Shown here: positions 43,937-52,630 of the stretch, piece after piece
Layout of the letters: every line of letters begins with the position of its first letter
Position numbering within the stretch: the first letter of the stretch is position 1
NCBI GenBank assembly: GCA_910585295.1
Contig: CAJUDE010000027.1
Span: 33,861 to 97,860 of the forward strand
Direction: 5' to 3'
Length of the DNA stretch: 64,000 nt
Origin: an uncultured Lachnospiraceae bacterium
Lineage (GTDB): Bacteria; Bacillota; Clostridia; Lachnospirales; Lachnospiraceae
Notes under the pieces: generated by a model
Databases searched by the model: none
Told to the model about the DNA's origin: nothing
What the model saw: the letters and a program-made list of their open reading frames with translations, nothing else
Program-made: the position numbers and the translations under genes

Positions 43937-44635
43937 CTACCAGTGGTGGCGCCCTCCATGATGCCCACCGCCATGATGGCGCCCATAGCCTTGGCCGCTG
44001 CCACTTCCGGTATAGTTATCGCAAACCCCATCCCCGTTGGAGTCTGCATAGCTTCCGCAATGGCCGCTCCCATTATGCGTGCAGTAATCACAAACCCCAT
44101 CTCCATTGGCATCTGTATAATAGCCGCATGCCCCATTATGGGCGCAATGGTCGCAAACCCCATCCCCATTGGCATCCACATAGTATGGGCATACAGGGCT
44201 GGCTTCTGTATCGCCAACATTTGTATCAGCAATTTCTGCGCTGTCTGTATCATCACTGTTGCCAGCATCCTCTACAGGAGCGTCATCAACCAAACCTTCC
44301 CCATCCACAAATGGGCCGTCGGAAATATCTGCTTCCTCTGTGGGGGCGTCTGCATCATCCCCATTTTCAGCAGGAACATCTAAATTATCTGTTTCATCCT
44401 GGTTCTCCTGAGGAGCGGGAGCCTCTTCTGGCTCAGGCTCTGTAAATTTCTCCAATGTCTCGTTAGAGCTTCTCACACTGGTTACTGCAACTGCATTGCT
44501 TAACTTTGCGTCCCCTGCTTTTACATTGTTCGGCACATCTGCCTTCTTCATATTTGCCGCAATTACTGGTACGGAAACCCCGCATACCACAATGCAGGCA
44601 AATACTGCAATCAGAATTCTCTTCATCTTCTTCAT
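43937..44635 (-). CDS. Secreted acidic protein with DANGDGVCD repeats and His/Gly-rich tail
   Basis: 232 aa. A signal peptide (MKRILIAVFACIVVCGVSV, then AIA) is followed by about 110 residues of acidic, Pro/Glu-rich linker, then three repeats of about 20 residues containing DANGDGVCD or DSNGDGVCD, EF-hand-like calcium loops with paired cysteines. The tail HHGGGHHGGRHHW is His/Gly-rich. It is exported and likely binds metal ions. The start at 44635 has AGGAGG 6 bp upstream. It is the first gene of the sigma/anti-sigma operon, whose RsgI tail is also His-rich. No enzymatic domain is seen. Confidence 0.8.
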   Translation of the reverse strand: MKKMKRILIAVFACIVVCGVSVPVIAANMKKADVPNNVKAGDAKLSNAVAVTSVRSSNETLEKFTEPEPEEAPAPQENQDETDNLDVPAENGDDADAPTEEADISDGPFVDGEGLVDDAPVEDAGNSDDTDSAEIADTNVGDTEASPVCPYYVDANGDGVCDHCAHNGACGYYTDANGDGVCDYCTHNGSGHCGSYADSNGDGVCDNYTGSGSGQGYGRHHGGGHHGGRHHW

Positions 44636-44806
44636 ACCTGACCTCCTAAAATATAGTTTGTTTATAAGTTCACTATTGCCCCATTTGTTGTACTTCACTT
44701 ATAATACGACATAGAAGAAGAAATACTTGCATAGGTTTGAAAATTATTTTCTTATTTTGATAAAAATGCTAAAAAGCATCACAAACACCTACTGGATTAG
44801 GATGTT

Positions 44807-44855
44807 AAAAAGCATTGCAAGTACCTATAGAGGTCCAATACCTGCAATGCTTTTT
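44807..44855 (-). terminator. Intrinsic terminator of the atp operon
   Basis: Minus strand 13-bp stem AAAAAGCATTGCA / TGCAATGCTTTTT ending in T-run, immediately after the atpC stop at 44861. Confidence 0.8.
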
Positions 44856-44860
44856 ATGGC

Positions 44861-45268
44861 TTAATGTTTCATGCCAATACGCACCAATGCCTTTTTCAAT
44901 GCAATTTCTGCGCGGGCTACATCCACCTCAGCGCTATGGCTGCGGAGGCGTTCTTCCGCGCGGGCTTTCGCTGCCTGTGCGCGGCTTACGTCAATCTCAT
45001 CGGGCCATTCTGCAATTTCTGCAAGAAATGTGACTTTCTCTCCCAAAATCTGCACAAACCCAGCATGGACTGCCGCTTCTTTTTTGCCGTCTGGCCCTGT
45101 GATAGACACAATCCCAGGCGCTAACACCGTAGTTAGGGGGATATGGTGTTTATACACACCCATCTCCCCATCTACAGAAGTAAATTCCACCATGGAAGCC
45201 ATCCCTTTATAAAACACACGGTCTGGCGTAATGATTTCCAATTGAAAGTTCCTGTTATCCTCTGCCAT
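44861..45268 (-). CDS. atpC: F1Fo ATP synthase epsilon subunit
   Basis: 135 aa. N-terminal beta-sandwich (FQLEIITPDRVFYKGMASMVEFTSVDGEMGVYKHHIPL) and a C-terminal helical hairpin rich in Ala, Arg and Glu (RAQAAKARAEERLR). Last gene of the atp operon; it belongs to the central rotor stalk. RBS GGGGGTGGACAC precedes the ATG. Confidence 0.94.
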   Translation of the reverse strand: MAEDNRNFQLEIITPDRVFYKGMASMVEFTSVDGEMGVYKHHIPLTTVLAPGIVSITGPDGKKEAAVHAGFVQILGEKVTFLAEIAEWPDEIDVSRAQAAKARAEERLRSHSAEVDVARAEIALKKALVRIGMKH

Positions 45269-45279
45269 GTGTCCACCCC

Positions 45280-46671
45280 CTATTTCATGCGGGCGCGAAC
45301 TTCATCAATAGACCCTGCGTTCAGGAAATGCCCTTCTGGGACATCGTCATGTTTGCCTTCCAGAATTTCTTTAAAGCCTCTGAGCGTCTCTGCAATCGGC
45401 ACATACTTCCCATCCAGCCCTGTAAACTGGGTAGCTACAAAGAACGGCTGGGACAGGAACCTTTGCACCTTCCTTGCGCGGTTTACCACCAGCTTGTCAT
45501 CCTCAGACAATTCATCCATACCAAGGATTGCAATAATATCCTGTAATTCCTTATATTTCTGCAAAATTTCCTGTACACCGCGGGCTACCTGGAAATGCTC
45601 TTCCCCTACCACACGGGGATCCAGGATACGGGATGTGGAATCCAGCGGATCCACTGCCGGGTAGATACCAAGCTCTGCGATGGAACGGGAAAGAGTTGTA
45701 GTCGCATCCAAATGGGCAAAGGTAGTTGCCGGAGCCGGATCTGTCAAGTCATCCGCCGGAACGTAAACTGCCTGTACGGAAGTGATAGAGCCATTCTTTG
45801 TAGATGTAATACGCTCCTGCAGCGCGCCCATTTCCGTCTGCAAGGTAGGCTGATACCCTACGGCGGAAGGCATACGGCCTAACAGGGCAGACACCTCGGA
45901 ACCTGCCTGTGTGAACCGGAAAATATTGTCAATAAACAACAGCACATCCTTCCCGCCTTTATCACGGAAATATTCCGCCATGGTAAGCCCTGTCAGGCCC
46001 ACGCGCATACGCGCCCCAGGCGGCTCATTCATTTGGCCAAACACCATGCAGGTTTTGTCAATAACGCCAGATTCTTTCATTTCATAGTAAAGGTCATTCC
46101 CTTCACGGGTCCGTTCCCCTACGCCAGTAAATACAGAATACCCATCATGCTCTGTGGCAATGTTATGGATCAACTCCTGAATTAATACGGTCTTGCCTAC
46201 GCCGGCGCCGCCAAACAAACCAATTTTCCCACCCTTTTGGTAAGGGCAGAGTAAGTCAACGACCTTAATGCCGGTTTCCAACATTTCCGTAGACGTTGCC
46301 TGTTCTTCAAATGTTGGTGCTTTCCTATGGATTGGCATATGTTCCACATTCTTGGGCGGCGCAATTTCATCAATCGGCTCACCCAGCACATTGAACATAC
46401 GCCCTAATGTCTGCTCGCCAACTGGAACGCTGATAGAAGCGCCAGTCGCCTCCGTGTCCATCCCCCGGACTAACCCGTCTGTAGAACCCATGGCAATACA
46501 TCTTACTGTATCATCACCCAGATGTTGGGAAACCTCCACAACCAGACGTTTTCCGCCTTCCAGCGAAATGTTGATTGCTTCGTTGATTTCCGGCAGGCTG
46601 CCCTCGGAAAACTTAATATCCAATACGGCGCCGATAATCTGAGTGATTTTACCTATATTCTTCTCTGCCAT
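45280..46671 (-). CDS. atpD: F1Fo ATP synthase beta subunit
   Basis: 463 aa. Walker A FGGAGVGKTVLI, VFTGVGERTREGNDLY and Walker B VLLFIDNIFRFT identify the catalytic beta subunit. AAGGAG sits 7 bp before the ATG. It is separated from atpG by an unusual 279-bp structured spacer. Confidence 0.96.
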   Translation of the reverse strand: MAEKNIGKITQIIGAVLDIKFSEGSLPEINEAINISLEGGKRLVVEVSQHLGDDTVRCIAMGSTDGLVRGMDTEATGASISVPVGEQTLGRMFNVLGEPIDEIAPPKNVEHMPIHRKAPTFEEQATSTEMLETGIKVVDLLCPYQKGGKIGLFGGAGVGKTVLIQELIHNIATEHDGYSVFTGVGERTREGNDLYYEMKESGVIDKTCMVFGQMNEPPGARMRVGLTGLTMAEYFRDKGGKDVLLFIDNIFRFTQAGSEVSALLGRMPSAVGYQPTLQTEMGALQERITSTKNGSITSVQAVYVPADDLTDPAPATTFAHLDATTTLSRSIAELGIYPAVDPLDSTSRILDPRVVGEEHFQVARGVQEILQKYKELQDIIAILGMDELSEDDKLVVNRARKVQRFLSQPFFVATQFTGLDGKYVPIAETLRGFKEILEGKHDDVPEGHFLNAGSIDEVRARMK

Positions 46672-46950
46672 AATTTCACTCCTTATTGTTAATCTCAGCC
46701 TGATTCTGCCTCAGCCTGATTTTGGGATCAGAAGTGCATCCCTGCACTGCTGCGCAGGCGGGCTGCGGCCTTTTTGCAGCTTTCTCCTATTGCCCGCCCT
46801 GCAGCCTTCTCAGCCTGAACCTTCCAAAACTGACTCTCTATCAGAACAGCTCATTCGCTGTTCTGCAGCGGCTGCCCCGCCGCTTTGCGGCTTTTTCCTC
46901 TGGGGCAGCCTGTGATATAAGGAAGCCATTATCGTAAAACGCAAAGCATT
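46672..46950 (-). other. Structured 279-nt spacer between atpG and atpD
   Basis: Unlike the rest of the operon, which is tightly packed, this stretch has several strong hairpins. One contains the atpG stop (46922-46966, arms about 18 bp). Others are GGCTGCCCC/GGGGCAGCC, CAGAACAG/CTGTTCTG and GGCGGGC/GCCCGCC. A direct repeat of AATCAGGCTGAG lies just before atpD. No credible ORF was found. Confidence 0.65.
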
Positions 46951-47808
46951 TTACGATATGGCTTCGGCGCCAGCGATAATTTCTGTAAGTTCCTGTGTAA
47001 TGGAACCCTGGCGCGCCCTGTTATATTTCAATGTCAAATCACTAATTATTTCCTCTGCGTTGCTTGTTGCGGAATCCATTGCCTGCATCCTGGCCCCATT
47101 TTCACTGGCGACTGCCTCTACCAGCGCGCCATAGAACAGGCTTGTCATATATTTCGGGATAATCAAGTTCAACGCCTCTTCCTCATTTGGCTCATAATTC
47201 ATCAGCACATTGCTGTCCGCTTCCTTCAATTCTGCCTCCTCAAATTCCACTGGAAGCAGCTTCATCATGGTAGGGATATGGCTGACTGTATTCTTAAAAT
47301 GAGTATAAACGAGGTAAATCTCACCGATTTCCCCTTTGGTAAAATCATCCAATACTTTCTTGCAGATGGCAGAGGCATCCTCATAGGTAGGCCCTTCAAT
47401 TACATCGGAATAATCCTCTTTGACCTCATAACCTTTTCGCTCCAATGATTCCCGGGCTTTGCGCCCAATAATGTAAATCCGGGCATCCTCCTTGGGAATC
47501 CCGCTGTCTGTGACAAGCTTCACAATATTGGAATTGTACCCTCCGGCAAGCCCCCGGTTGGACGCAATGGTTATAATTGCCTTCTTCCGGGAATCCCCCG
47601 CCTTCAAATAAGGATGGGCCATATTCCCGGAACGTGCCAGCATTGAAGTAACCGTCTGGTACATATAGTTAAAATACGGATTGGATTGTTCCGCACGGTT
47701 TTTGGCTTTCTGCAGTTTAACCGTAGAAACGAGCTTCATGGCTTTTGTGATTTGCTGCGTACTTTGTATGCTGCTTTTTCTTCTTTTGATGTCCCTCATG
47801 GACGCCAT
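46951..47808 (-). CDS. atpG: F1Fo ATP synthase gamma subunit
   Basis: 285 aa. Conserved N terminus SMRDIKRRKSSIQSTQQITKAMKLVSTVKLQ and C terminus LTLKYNRARQGSITQELTEIIAGAEAI are diagnostic of the gamma rotor shaft. An ATG six bases upstream (47814) is an alternative start; MASMRDIK fits homologues better. The stop codon lies inside a long hairpin. Confidence 0.95.
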   Translation of the reverse strand: MASMRDIKRRKSSIQSTQQITKAMKLVSTVKLQKAKNRAEQSNPYFNYMYQTVTSMLARSGNMAHPYLKAGDSRKKAIITIASNRGLAGGYNSNIVKLVTDSGIPKEDARIYIIGRKARESLERKGYEVKEDYSDVIEGPTYEDASAICKKVLDDFTKGEIGEIYLVYTHFKNTVSHIPTMMKLLPVEFEEAELKEADSNVLMNYEPNEEEALNLIIPKYMTSLFYGALVEAVASENGARMQAMDSATSNAEEIISDLTLKYNRARQGSITQELTEIIAGAEAIS

Positions 47809-47826
47809 AAACATTCACCACCCGTC

Positions 47827-49332
47827 TTACTTGAATTGTGCCTTACATTCTTCAATTGCTTTTACCAGTTTTTTCTCTGTCTCTTCCTTAATCTCTTTAT
47901 CTGTACGGATTGCCTCTGGAATTTCAGGGTATTTTGTATCCACAAACTCGAACAGTTCATGTTCAAAGCGAAGGATATTTTCTACGGAAACGTCCAAAAG
48001 GTATTTTTTGGTGGCCGCATATATAATCATAACCTGATATTCCACTGGCATTGGCTGGTATTGGGGCTGCTTTAACATCTCACGTATGCGCTCGCCCTGT
48101 GCAAGCTTCTCTGCAGTGTCAGCATCCAGCTCAGAGCCAAACTGCGCAAAAGAAGCCAGCTCGCGGTACTGCGCCAGTTCCACACGGATTGGCGCCGCAA
48201 TCTTTTTCATAGCCTTAATCTGCGCGGAGCCTCCAACTCGTGACACAGACAAGCCCGCATTAATCGCTGGGCGGAACCCTGCATTGAACATTTCTGTTTC
48301 CAGGTAAATCTGCCCATCTGTAATAGAAATTACATTGGTAGGGATGTATGCAGAAACGTCCCCAGCCTGGGTTTCGATAATTGGCAGCGCTGTTAAAGAG
48401 CCGCCCCCTAATTTCTCAGATAACCTTGCTGCACGTTCCAGCAGCCTGGAGTGCAGGTAGAATACATCGCCTGGGTATGCCTCACGCCCTGGCGGACGGC
48501 GCAACAGCAAGGAAAGCGTACGGTATGCAGTCGCATGTTTACTTAAATCATCGTAAACAACCAACACATCCTGCCCGTTTTCCATCCATTCTTCGCCAAT
48601 AGCGCACCCTGCATAAGGCGCAATGTACTGCAAAGGCGCAAGTTCGCTGGCAGTGGAAGCCACAACGGTGGTGTAATCCATTGCGCCAAACTCTTCAAAT
48701 GTCTTAACGATTGTCGCAACGGTAGAAGCTTTCTGCCCAATCGCAACATAAATACACTTTACGCCCTGCCCTTTCTGATTAATAATAGTGTCGACCGCAA
48801 TCGCTGTCTTACCAGTCTGGCGGTCGCCGATAATCAACTCACGCTGGCCCCTTCCAATCGGCACCATGGAGTCAATTGCTTTAATACCTGTCTGCAGCGG
48901 CGTATCTACCGATTTCCTTGAGATAACACCGGATGCAACCCTTTCTATCTGCCTGAATTTCGTGGTCTCAATGGGTCCTTTCCCATCAATGGGCTGCCCC
49001 AACGCATTTACAACGCGCCCGGTCATGGCATCGCCAACCGGAACCTCAACCACCCTTCCTGTCGTCTTAACGGTATCCCCTTCATTGATACTTTTATGGT
49101 CGCCCAACAATACGGCGCCAACATTATCTTCTTCCAGGTTCAATACCATTCCATAGACTTCCCCGGGAAATTCTAATAACTCGCCCTGCATGGCATTTTC
49201 AAGGCCGTGAATACGTGCTATGCCGTCCGCCACCTGAATGACTGTACCAACATCAGATACTTCAAGCTGCGCCGCATACCGTTTCACCTGCTCTTTAATG
49301 ACTGAACTTATCTCTTCCGGTTTTAAATTCAT
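47827..49332 (-). CDS. atpA: F1Fo ATP synthase alpha subunit
   Basis: 501 aa. Walker A GDRQTGKTAIAVDTI, ALPIIETQAGDVSAYIPTNVISITDGQI and C-terminal VELAQYRELASFAQFGSELD are all typical. The ATG at 49332 overlaps the delta-subunit stop as ATGA with AGGTGA upstream. Forms the alpha3beta3 head with AtpD. Confidence 0.96.
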   Translation of the reverse strand: MNLKPEEISSVIKEQVKRYAAQLEVSDVGTVIQVADGIARIHGLENAMQGELLEFPGEVYGMVLNLEEDNVGAVLLGDHKSINEGDTVKTTGRVVEVPVGDAMTGRVVNALGQPIDGKGPIETTKFRQIERVASGVISRKSVDTPLQTGIKAIDSMVPIGRGQRELIIGDRQTGKTAIAVDTIINQKGQGVKCIYVAIGQKASTVATIVKTFEEFGAMDYTTVVASTASELAPLQYIAPYAGCAIGEEWMENGQDVLVVYDDLSKHATAYRTLSLLLRRPPGREAYPGDVFYLHSRLLERAARLSEKLGGGSLTALPIIETQAGDVSAYIPTNVISITDGQIYLETEMFNAGFRPAINAGLSVSRVGGSAQIKAMKKIAAPIRVELAQYRELASFAQFGSELDADTAEKLAQGERIREMLKQPQYQPMPVEYQVMIIYAATKKYLLDVSVENILRFEHELFEFVDTKYPEIPEAIRTDKEIKEETEKKLVKAIEECKAQFK

Positions 49333-49895
49333 GGAGCGCATTCACCTACTTTCAACTGTATTTTTGATAATTCCCTGGTAAGGCTTTGCAATTTGTTTTT
49401 CACACTGCTGTCAACCACCCGGTCACCAATCCGAATTACCATGCCGCCGATTAAGCTTTCATCCACATGATAGTGCATTTCAAATTCCACATATCTGGTG
49501 GTTTCCAGCAATTTATTCTTGATCTGCTCTTTCTGACTGTCTGTAAGCGGCATTGGTGCAGTCACATAAGCAGTGCCAATATTTTTGTATTCCTTTACCT
49601 GGTCAATGAAATATGTGAATACAGATTCCATTTCACCGTAATGCCCTTTGGAGACAAGCATACGCATAAGCCCAGTAATTTCATCATGGACCCTGCCCCT
49701 AAAAATTTGCTCCAAAGTCCCTATTTTTTCTTCTTTTACGATTTTCGGGTGATTCATCAGTTTGGAAAGCTCGTTGTCTTCTTGAAGAATCTGCTGTACG
49801 CCTCTTGCTTCTTCCAACATTTCATCCACCTGACCAGATTCCACAGCAAGCTCAAACAGTGCATCCCCATAAGTTTTGGATACTAGCTTAGCCAT
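49329..49895 (-). CDS. atpH: F1Fo ATP synthase delta subunit
   Basis: 188 aa. OSCP/delta family: LVSKTYGDALFELA start, LNHPKI-like block (LMNHPKIVKEEKI), and GGMVIRIGDRVVDSSVKNKLQSL ending. It connects the peripheral stalk to F1. Overlaps atpF by 13 bp and atpA by 4 bp. Confidence 0.94.
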   Translation of the reverse strand: MAKLVSKTYGDALFELAVESGQVDEMLEEARGVQQILQEDNELSKLMNHPKIVKEEKIGTLEQIFRGRVHDEITGLMRMLVSKGHYGEMESVFTYFIDQVKEYKNIGTAYVTAPMPLTDSQKEQIKNKLLETTRYVEFEMHYHVDESLIGGMVIRIGDRVVDSSVKNKLQSLTRELSKIQLKVGECAP

Positions 49896-50398
49896 GTGCT
49901 CTCACCTATTTCTTTCAATGTCTCTTCCACCAATGTGTCCTGAATGGATGTGTCAATGGAGGCTGCAACTACTTTGCCTGCCATCAAAGAAGCAATGGCA
50001 ACCATTTCCTGTTTTGCCTCATCCATAATACGTTTCTTCTCCAACAATGCTTCCTCGTTGGCGCGTTTTAGGATGCGGGCAGCCTCTTCCTTCGCTTCAT
50101 CCACAATTTTCGCTTCATTCTTCAAAGCTTTTTGGCGGGCCTCACTTAAGATTTCCTCAGCCTCTTTTTCAATCCCTTTGATCTTTGCAGTATATTCTGC
50201 TTTAACTGCAGACGCTTCCTCCCTATCCTTACGGGCAGTGTCTATATCGTTTTTAATACGCTCCTGCCTGTCTTTCAGCATTTTCTTCGCTGGATTGAAC
50301 AAAAGGTAAGACATCAGCGTAAACAGAAACAGGATTGCAAGAATCGAAAGCACAGTATCATGTAAAAGCTGAGGGTTTAAGCCAAATAACTGTTCCAA
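49883..50398 (-). CDS. atpF: F1Fo ATP synthase b subunit (TTG start)
   Basis: 171 aa. One N-terminal membrane helix (about 14-33) followed by a long charged helix (LKDRQERIKNDIDTARKDREEA) that forms the peripheral stalk. Translation appears to start at TTG with GGAGG 7 bp upstream; no ATG lies near the conserved N terminus. Confidence 0.93.
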   Translation of the reverse strand: MEQLFGLNPQLLHDTVLSILAILFLFTLMSYLLFNPAKKMLKDRQERIKNDIDTARKDREEASAVKAEYTAKIKGIEKEAEEILSEARQKALKNEAKIVDEAKEEAARILKRANEEALLEKKRIMDEAKQEMVAIASLMAGKVVAASIDTSIQDTLVEETLKEIGESTWLS

Positions 50399-50480
50399 GG
50401 CCTGGCCTCCTCTCTATTTATTTGCTTATCGCTTGGGGCTAGCAGCCCAATAAGCATTGCTTTTTGCACTAAGGGATACC

Positions 50481-50738
50481 TTATTTCAATGGCTGTACAA
50501 ACATCAAAAGGATTGCTACCAGCAAACCATACAGACCAGTTGTCTCTGCTACCGCCTGACCTAAAAGCATAGTGGATGTAATGTCAGATTTTGCCCCTGG
50601 GTTCCTTCCTACTGCGGATGCCGCATGGCCCGCTGCAATACCCTGCCCAATACCAGGCCCGATACCTGCGATAACTGCAAGCCCTGCGCCAATTGCTGAA
50701 CACGCCCTGATTAATTCTGCTCCTGTAATGTTATCCAT
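50481..50738 (-). CDS. atpE: F1Fo ATP synthase c subunit, Na+-type ligand set
   Basis: 85-aa hairpin proteolipid. Positions match the Na+-binding c subunit of Ilyobacter in number and type: Q32 (GIGQG), V63, E65, T66, T67 and Y70 (AVAETTGLYG). H+-type c subunits lack the Gln and hydroxyl ligands. AAGGAGG lies upstream of the ATG. Sodium use is a strong family-based inference, not shown directly. Confidence 0.94.
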   Translation of the reverse strand: MDNITGAELIRACSAIGAGLAVIAGIGPGIGQGIAAGHAASAVGRNPGAKSDITSTMLLGQAVAETTGLYGLLVAILLMFVQPLK

Positions 50739-50877
50739 AAAATTTTCCTCCTTGAGTTTTCCACTCTTTTTATTTTCTTTGCCTGCCAAGCAGTAAACGC
50801 CCGGCAAAATATCATTTTCCAGGTTTTGGCCTGGATGTTTCCTAAGTTAGAAGCCTTCGCGGCTGCCTTGCCAGCCG

Positions 50878-51612
50878 TTACTCTTCTTCCCCAATTGCAT
50901 TGCTGATATACGTCATAGTCAGCATACAGAACACATAGGTCTGGATGCACCCTGAGAACACATCAAAATATGCATGCAGTCCGCCTGGCCAGAAATAAGC
51001 AACCTTTGCAAGCAAAGCGTAAATCAACGCCATAATGATTGTCCCCGACAATACGTTGGCAAACAAACGCAATGACAGCGAAATCGGCACTGCGATTTCA
51101 CTAATCAGGTTAATGGGGAACCAGATTGGCAGCCATGGCGGCAGCGGTGAACACATATCCGTCCAGATGGCTTTTGGCGTCTGGTACTTAAACTGGTTAA
51201 AGTGAATCAGTATAAAACTCAGCAAGGCCAGTGGAAGCGTCACGCCATAATCGGCTGTAGGCGGCCTCAGGCCAAACAGGCCGGATAAGTTTGAAATCAG
51301 GATAAAGATAAAGATGGTCCCAATATAATTGACAAACTTCCCTCCGCTTTTGCCCATAACGCCGTGTACCATGCCGTCCAGCTTTTCCACAATCAGCTCC
51401 ACTACATTTTGGAATCCTCCTGGAACTTCTGATGCATGTTTCATGGCGCGGTTTGCCGCAACGGAGAACCCAATCAGCACAATCATGACAATCAAAAGGC
51501 TCACATGGGTCGTAGTGATCCAGAACGTATGCCCAAATAGCTCGTAGGAAAACAAGCCATGCACCATAATGTCAATATCTGCGCCAGAAGACAGTAAAAT
51601 TGAACTCTGCAC
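50878..51612 (-). CDS. atpB: F1Fo ATP synthase a subunit (GTG start)
   Basis: 244 aa with about six membrane segments and the essential arginine in SLSLRLFANVLSGTI. The GTG start has GGAGGTG 5 bp upstream. It forms the ion half-channels with the c ring. The 139-bp spacer to atpE holds two small hairpins. Confidence 0.92.
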   Translation of the reverse strand: MQSSILLSSGADIDIMVHGLFSYELFGHTFWITTTHVSLLIVMIVLIGFSVAANRAMKHASEVPGGFQNVVELIVEKLDGMVHGVMGKSGGKFVNYIGTIFIFILISNLSGLFGLRPPTADYGVTLPLALLSFILIHFNQFKYQTPKAIWTDMCSPLPPWLPIWFPINLISEIAVPISLSLRLFANVLSGTIIMALIYALLAKVAYFWPGGLHAYFDVFSGCIQTYVFCMLTMTYISNAIGEEE

Positions 51613-51669
51613 TCTCTCACCTCCTTTTCTGCTACTCTATAAAATTGTACACTTTATCCCTGAAACATA

Positions 51670-52116
51670 TCACCTCTTTTTAATCCTGCGGCTACAAAGG
51701 CCTTTGCCCTGTATAGCAACAATAAATTTATGTGTAACAGGCTGTAAATAAGCAGATGCTTTCAGCCCCATCACGCCTGCAAACATAGCAATCACATTGC
51801 CCAACCGAAAACGCCAGACAACCACAAACGCCAGGACAACCACAAGATACCGCAATACGGAATACAAAGACGCCTTGCGGGCGGAACGCCCCTCAGCGAT
51901 GGCGTCTACCGTATCCAGAATCACGATCGCCATATTCACCGCCATCCCCACGGCAAGGGCAACCCCCATCCAAAGCCCTGTGGTATACAATATTTTATCC
52001 TGCGCAAACCATATGCCAGCCACCTGGGCCAATACCCCATATACTACAATGCCCAGCACCAATTCTGGAAGCGCCTGGTTAATCCTTCTTAACATGCCCT
52101 GAGTCCTTTTCCCCAT
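51670..52116 (-). CDS. ATP synthase-associated AtpI-like membrane protein
   Basis: 148 aa, four hydrophobic segments (about 18-35, 45-65, 85-101, 106-122) and a basic C terminus. Position between the AtpZ-like gene and atpB, and size, match AtpI/ATP synthase subunit I, implicated in c-ring assembly and Mg2+ supply. It overlaps the upstream gene by 38 bp. Confidence 0.75.
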   Translation of the reverse strand: MGKRTQGMLRRINQALPELVLGIVVYGVLAQVAGIWFAQDKILYTTGLWMGVALAVGMAVNMAIVILDTVDAIAEGRSARKASLYSVLRYLVVVLAFVVVWRFRLGNVIAMFAGVMGLKASAYLQPVTHKFIVAIQGKGLCSRRIKKR

Positions 52117-52369
52117 CCCTACGTTGCCCCCTGGGTACAGAGGTGTCTTTAGAGGACGGTTCTGAATAGATTTTCTTCGCCATTATAAATATATTGCGGA
52201 ACCCCGCCAGCGCCCCTATGGCAAACAATGGGATTGTAATCCAGTCAATGGAACATTTCTCCCCAATATATATGCCTGCCATCACGCATAAAAAAATAGG
52301 CACCAGCATGTTAATTCCAAACTGCGTAATTAATGCAAGGGAACGATATACGCTTTTTTTGTATTTCAC
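52079..52369 (-). CDS. AtpZ-like small membrane protein, first gene of the atp operon
   Basis: 96 aa with two membrane helices (LALITQFGINMLVPIFLCVMA and ITIPLFAIGALAGF) and a charged tail, the layout of AtpZ (formerly AtpQ-like) proteins that precede ATP synthase genes. ATG follows GAGGTACCC. It overlaps the AtpI-like gene. Confidence 0.75.
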   Translation of the reverse strand: MKYKKSVYRSLALITQFGINMLVPIFLCVMAGIYIGEKCSIDWITIPLFAIGALAGFRNIFIMAKKIYSEPSSKDTSVPRGQRRDGEKDSGHVKKD

Positions 52370-52445
52370 ATGGGTACCTCCGCCAAACTGCCCGATTAAA
52401 AATTGTATTCCGGGAATTCTCCACTAATTTCCAAGATATGAAGCT

Positions 52446-52474
52446 ATTATATCTATTTTCTTTCCAATTGTCCA
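52446..52474 (-). promoter_or_regulatory. Promoter of the atp operon
   Basis: Minus strand TGGACA, 17-bp spacer, perfect TATAAT. The leader to the AtpZ-like ATG at 52369 is about 70 nt. Confidence 0.75.
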
Positions 52475-52630
52475 TTCCTTCCGTCTATTTTTGCTACTTT
52501 TTTGTGGAAGGCTCTGGCAAACCTTTATAAAATTCCTGCTTTTGTTACTATTTCCATTTTCCACCAGCCTTATACCAGCCTCTGCCATGCAGCCTGCTGC
52601 CCTGGCTGGCAAGTAAAAAGCGCCGCCTGC

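Noticed and set aside
43882..44383. ORFs on both strands overlapping the secreted-protein gene.
   Set aside because: Low-complexity shadows of the DANGDGVCD repeats in other frames.
46643..46937. Plus-strand ORFs in the atpG-atpD spacer.
   Set aside because: Antisense to the operon, no RBS, low-complexity cysteine/proline-rich translation.
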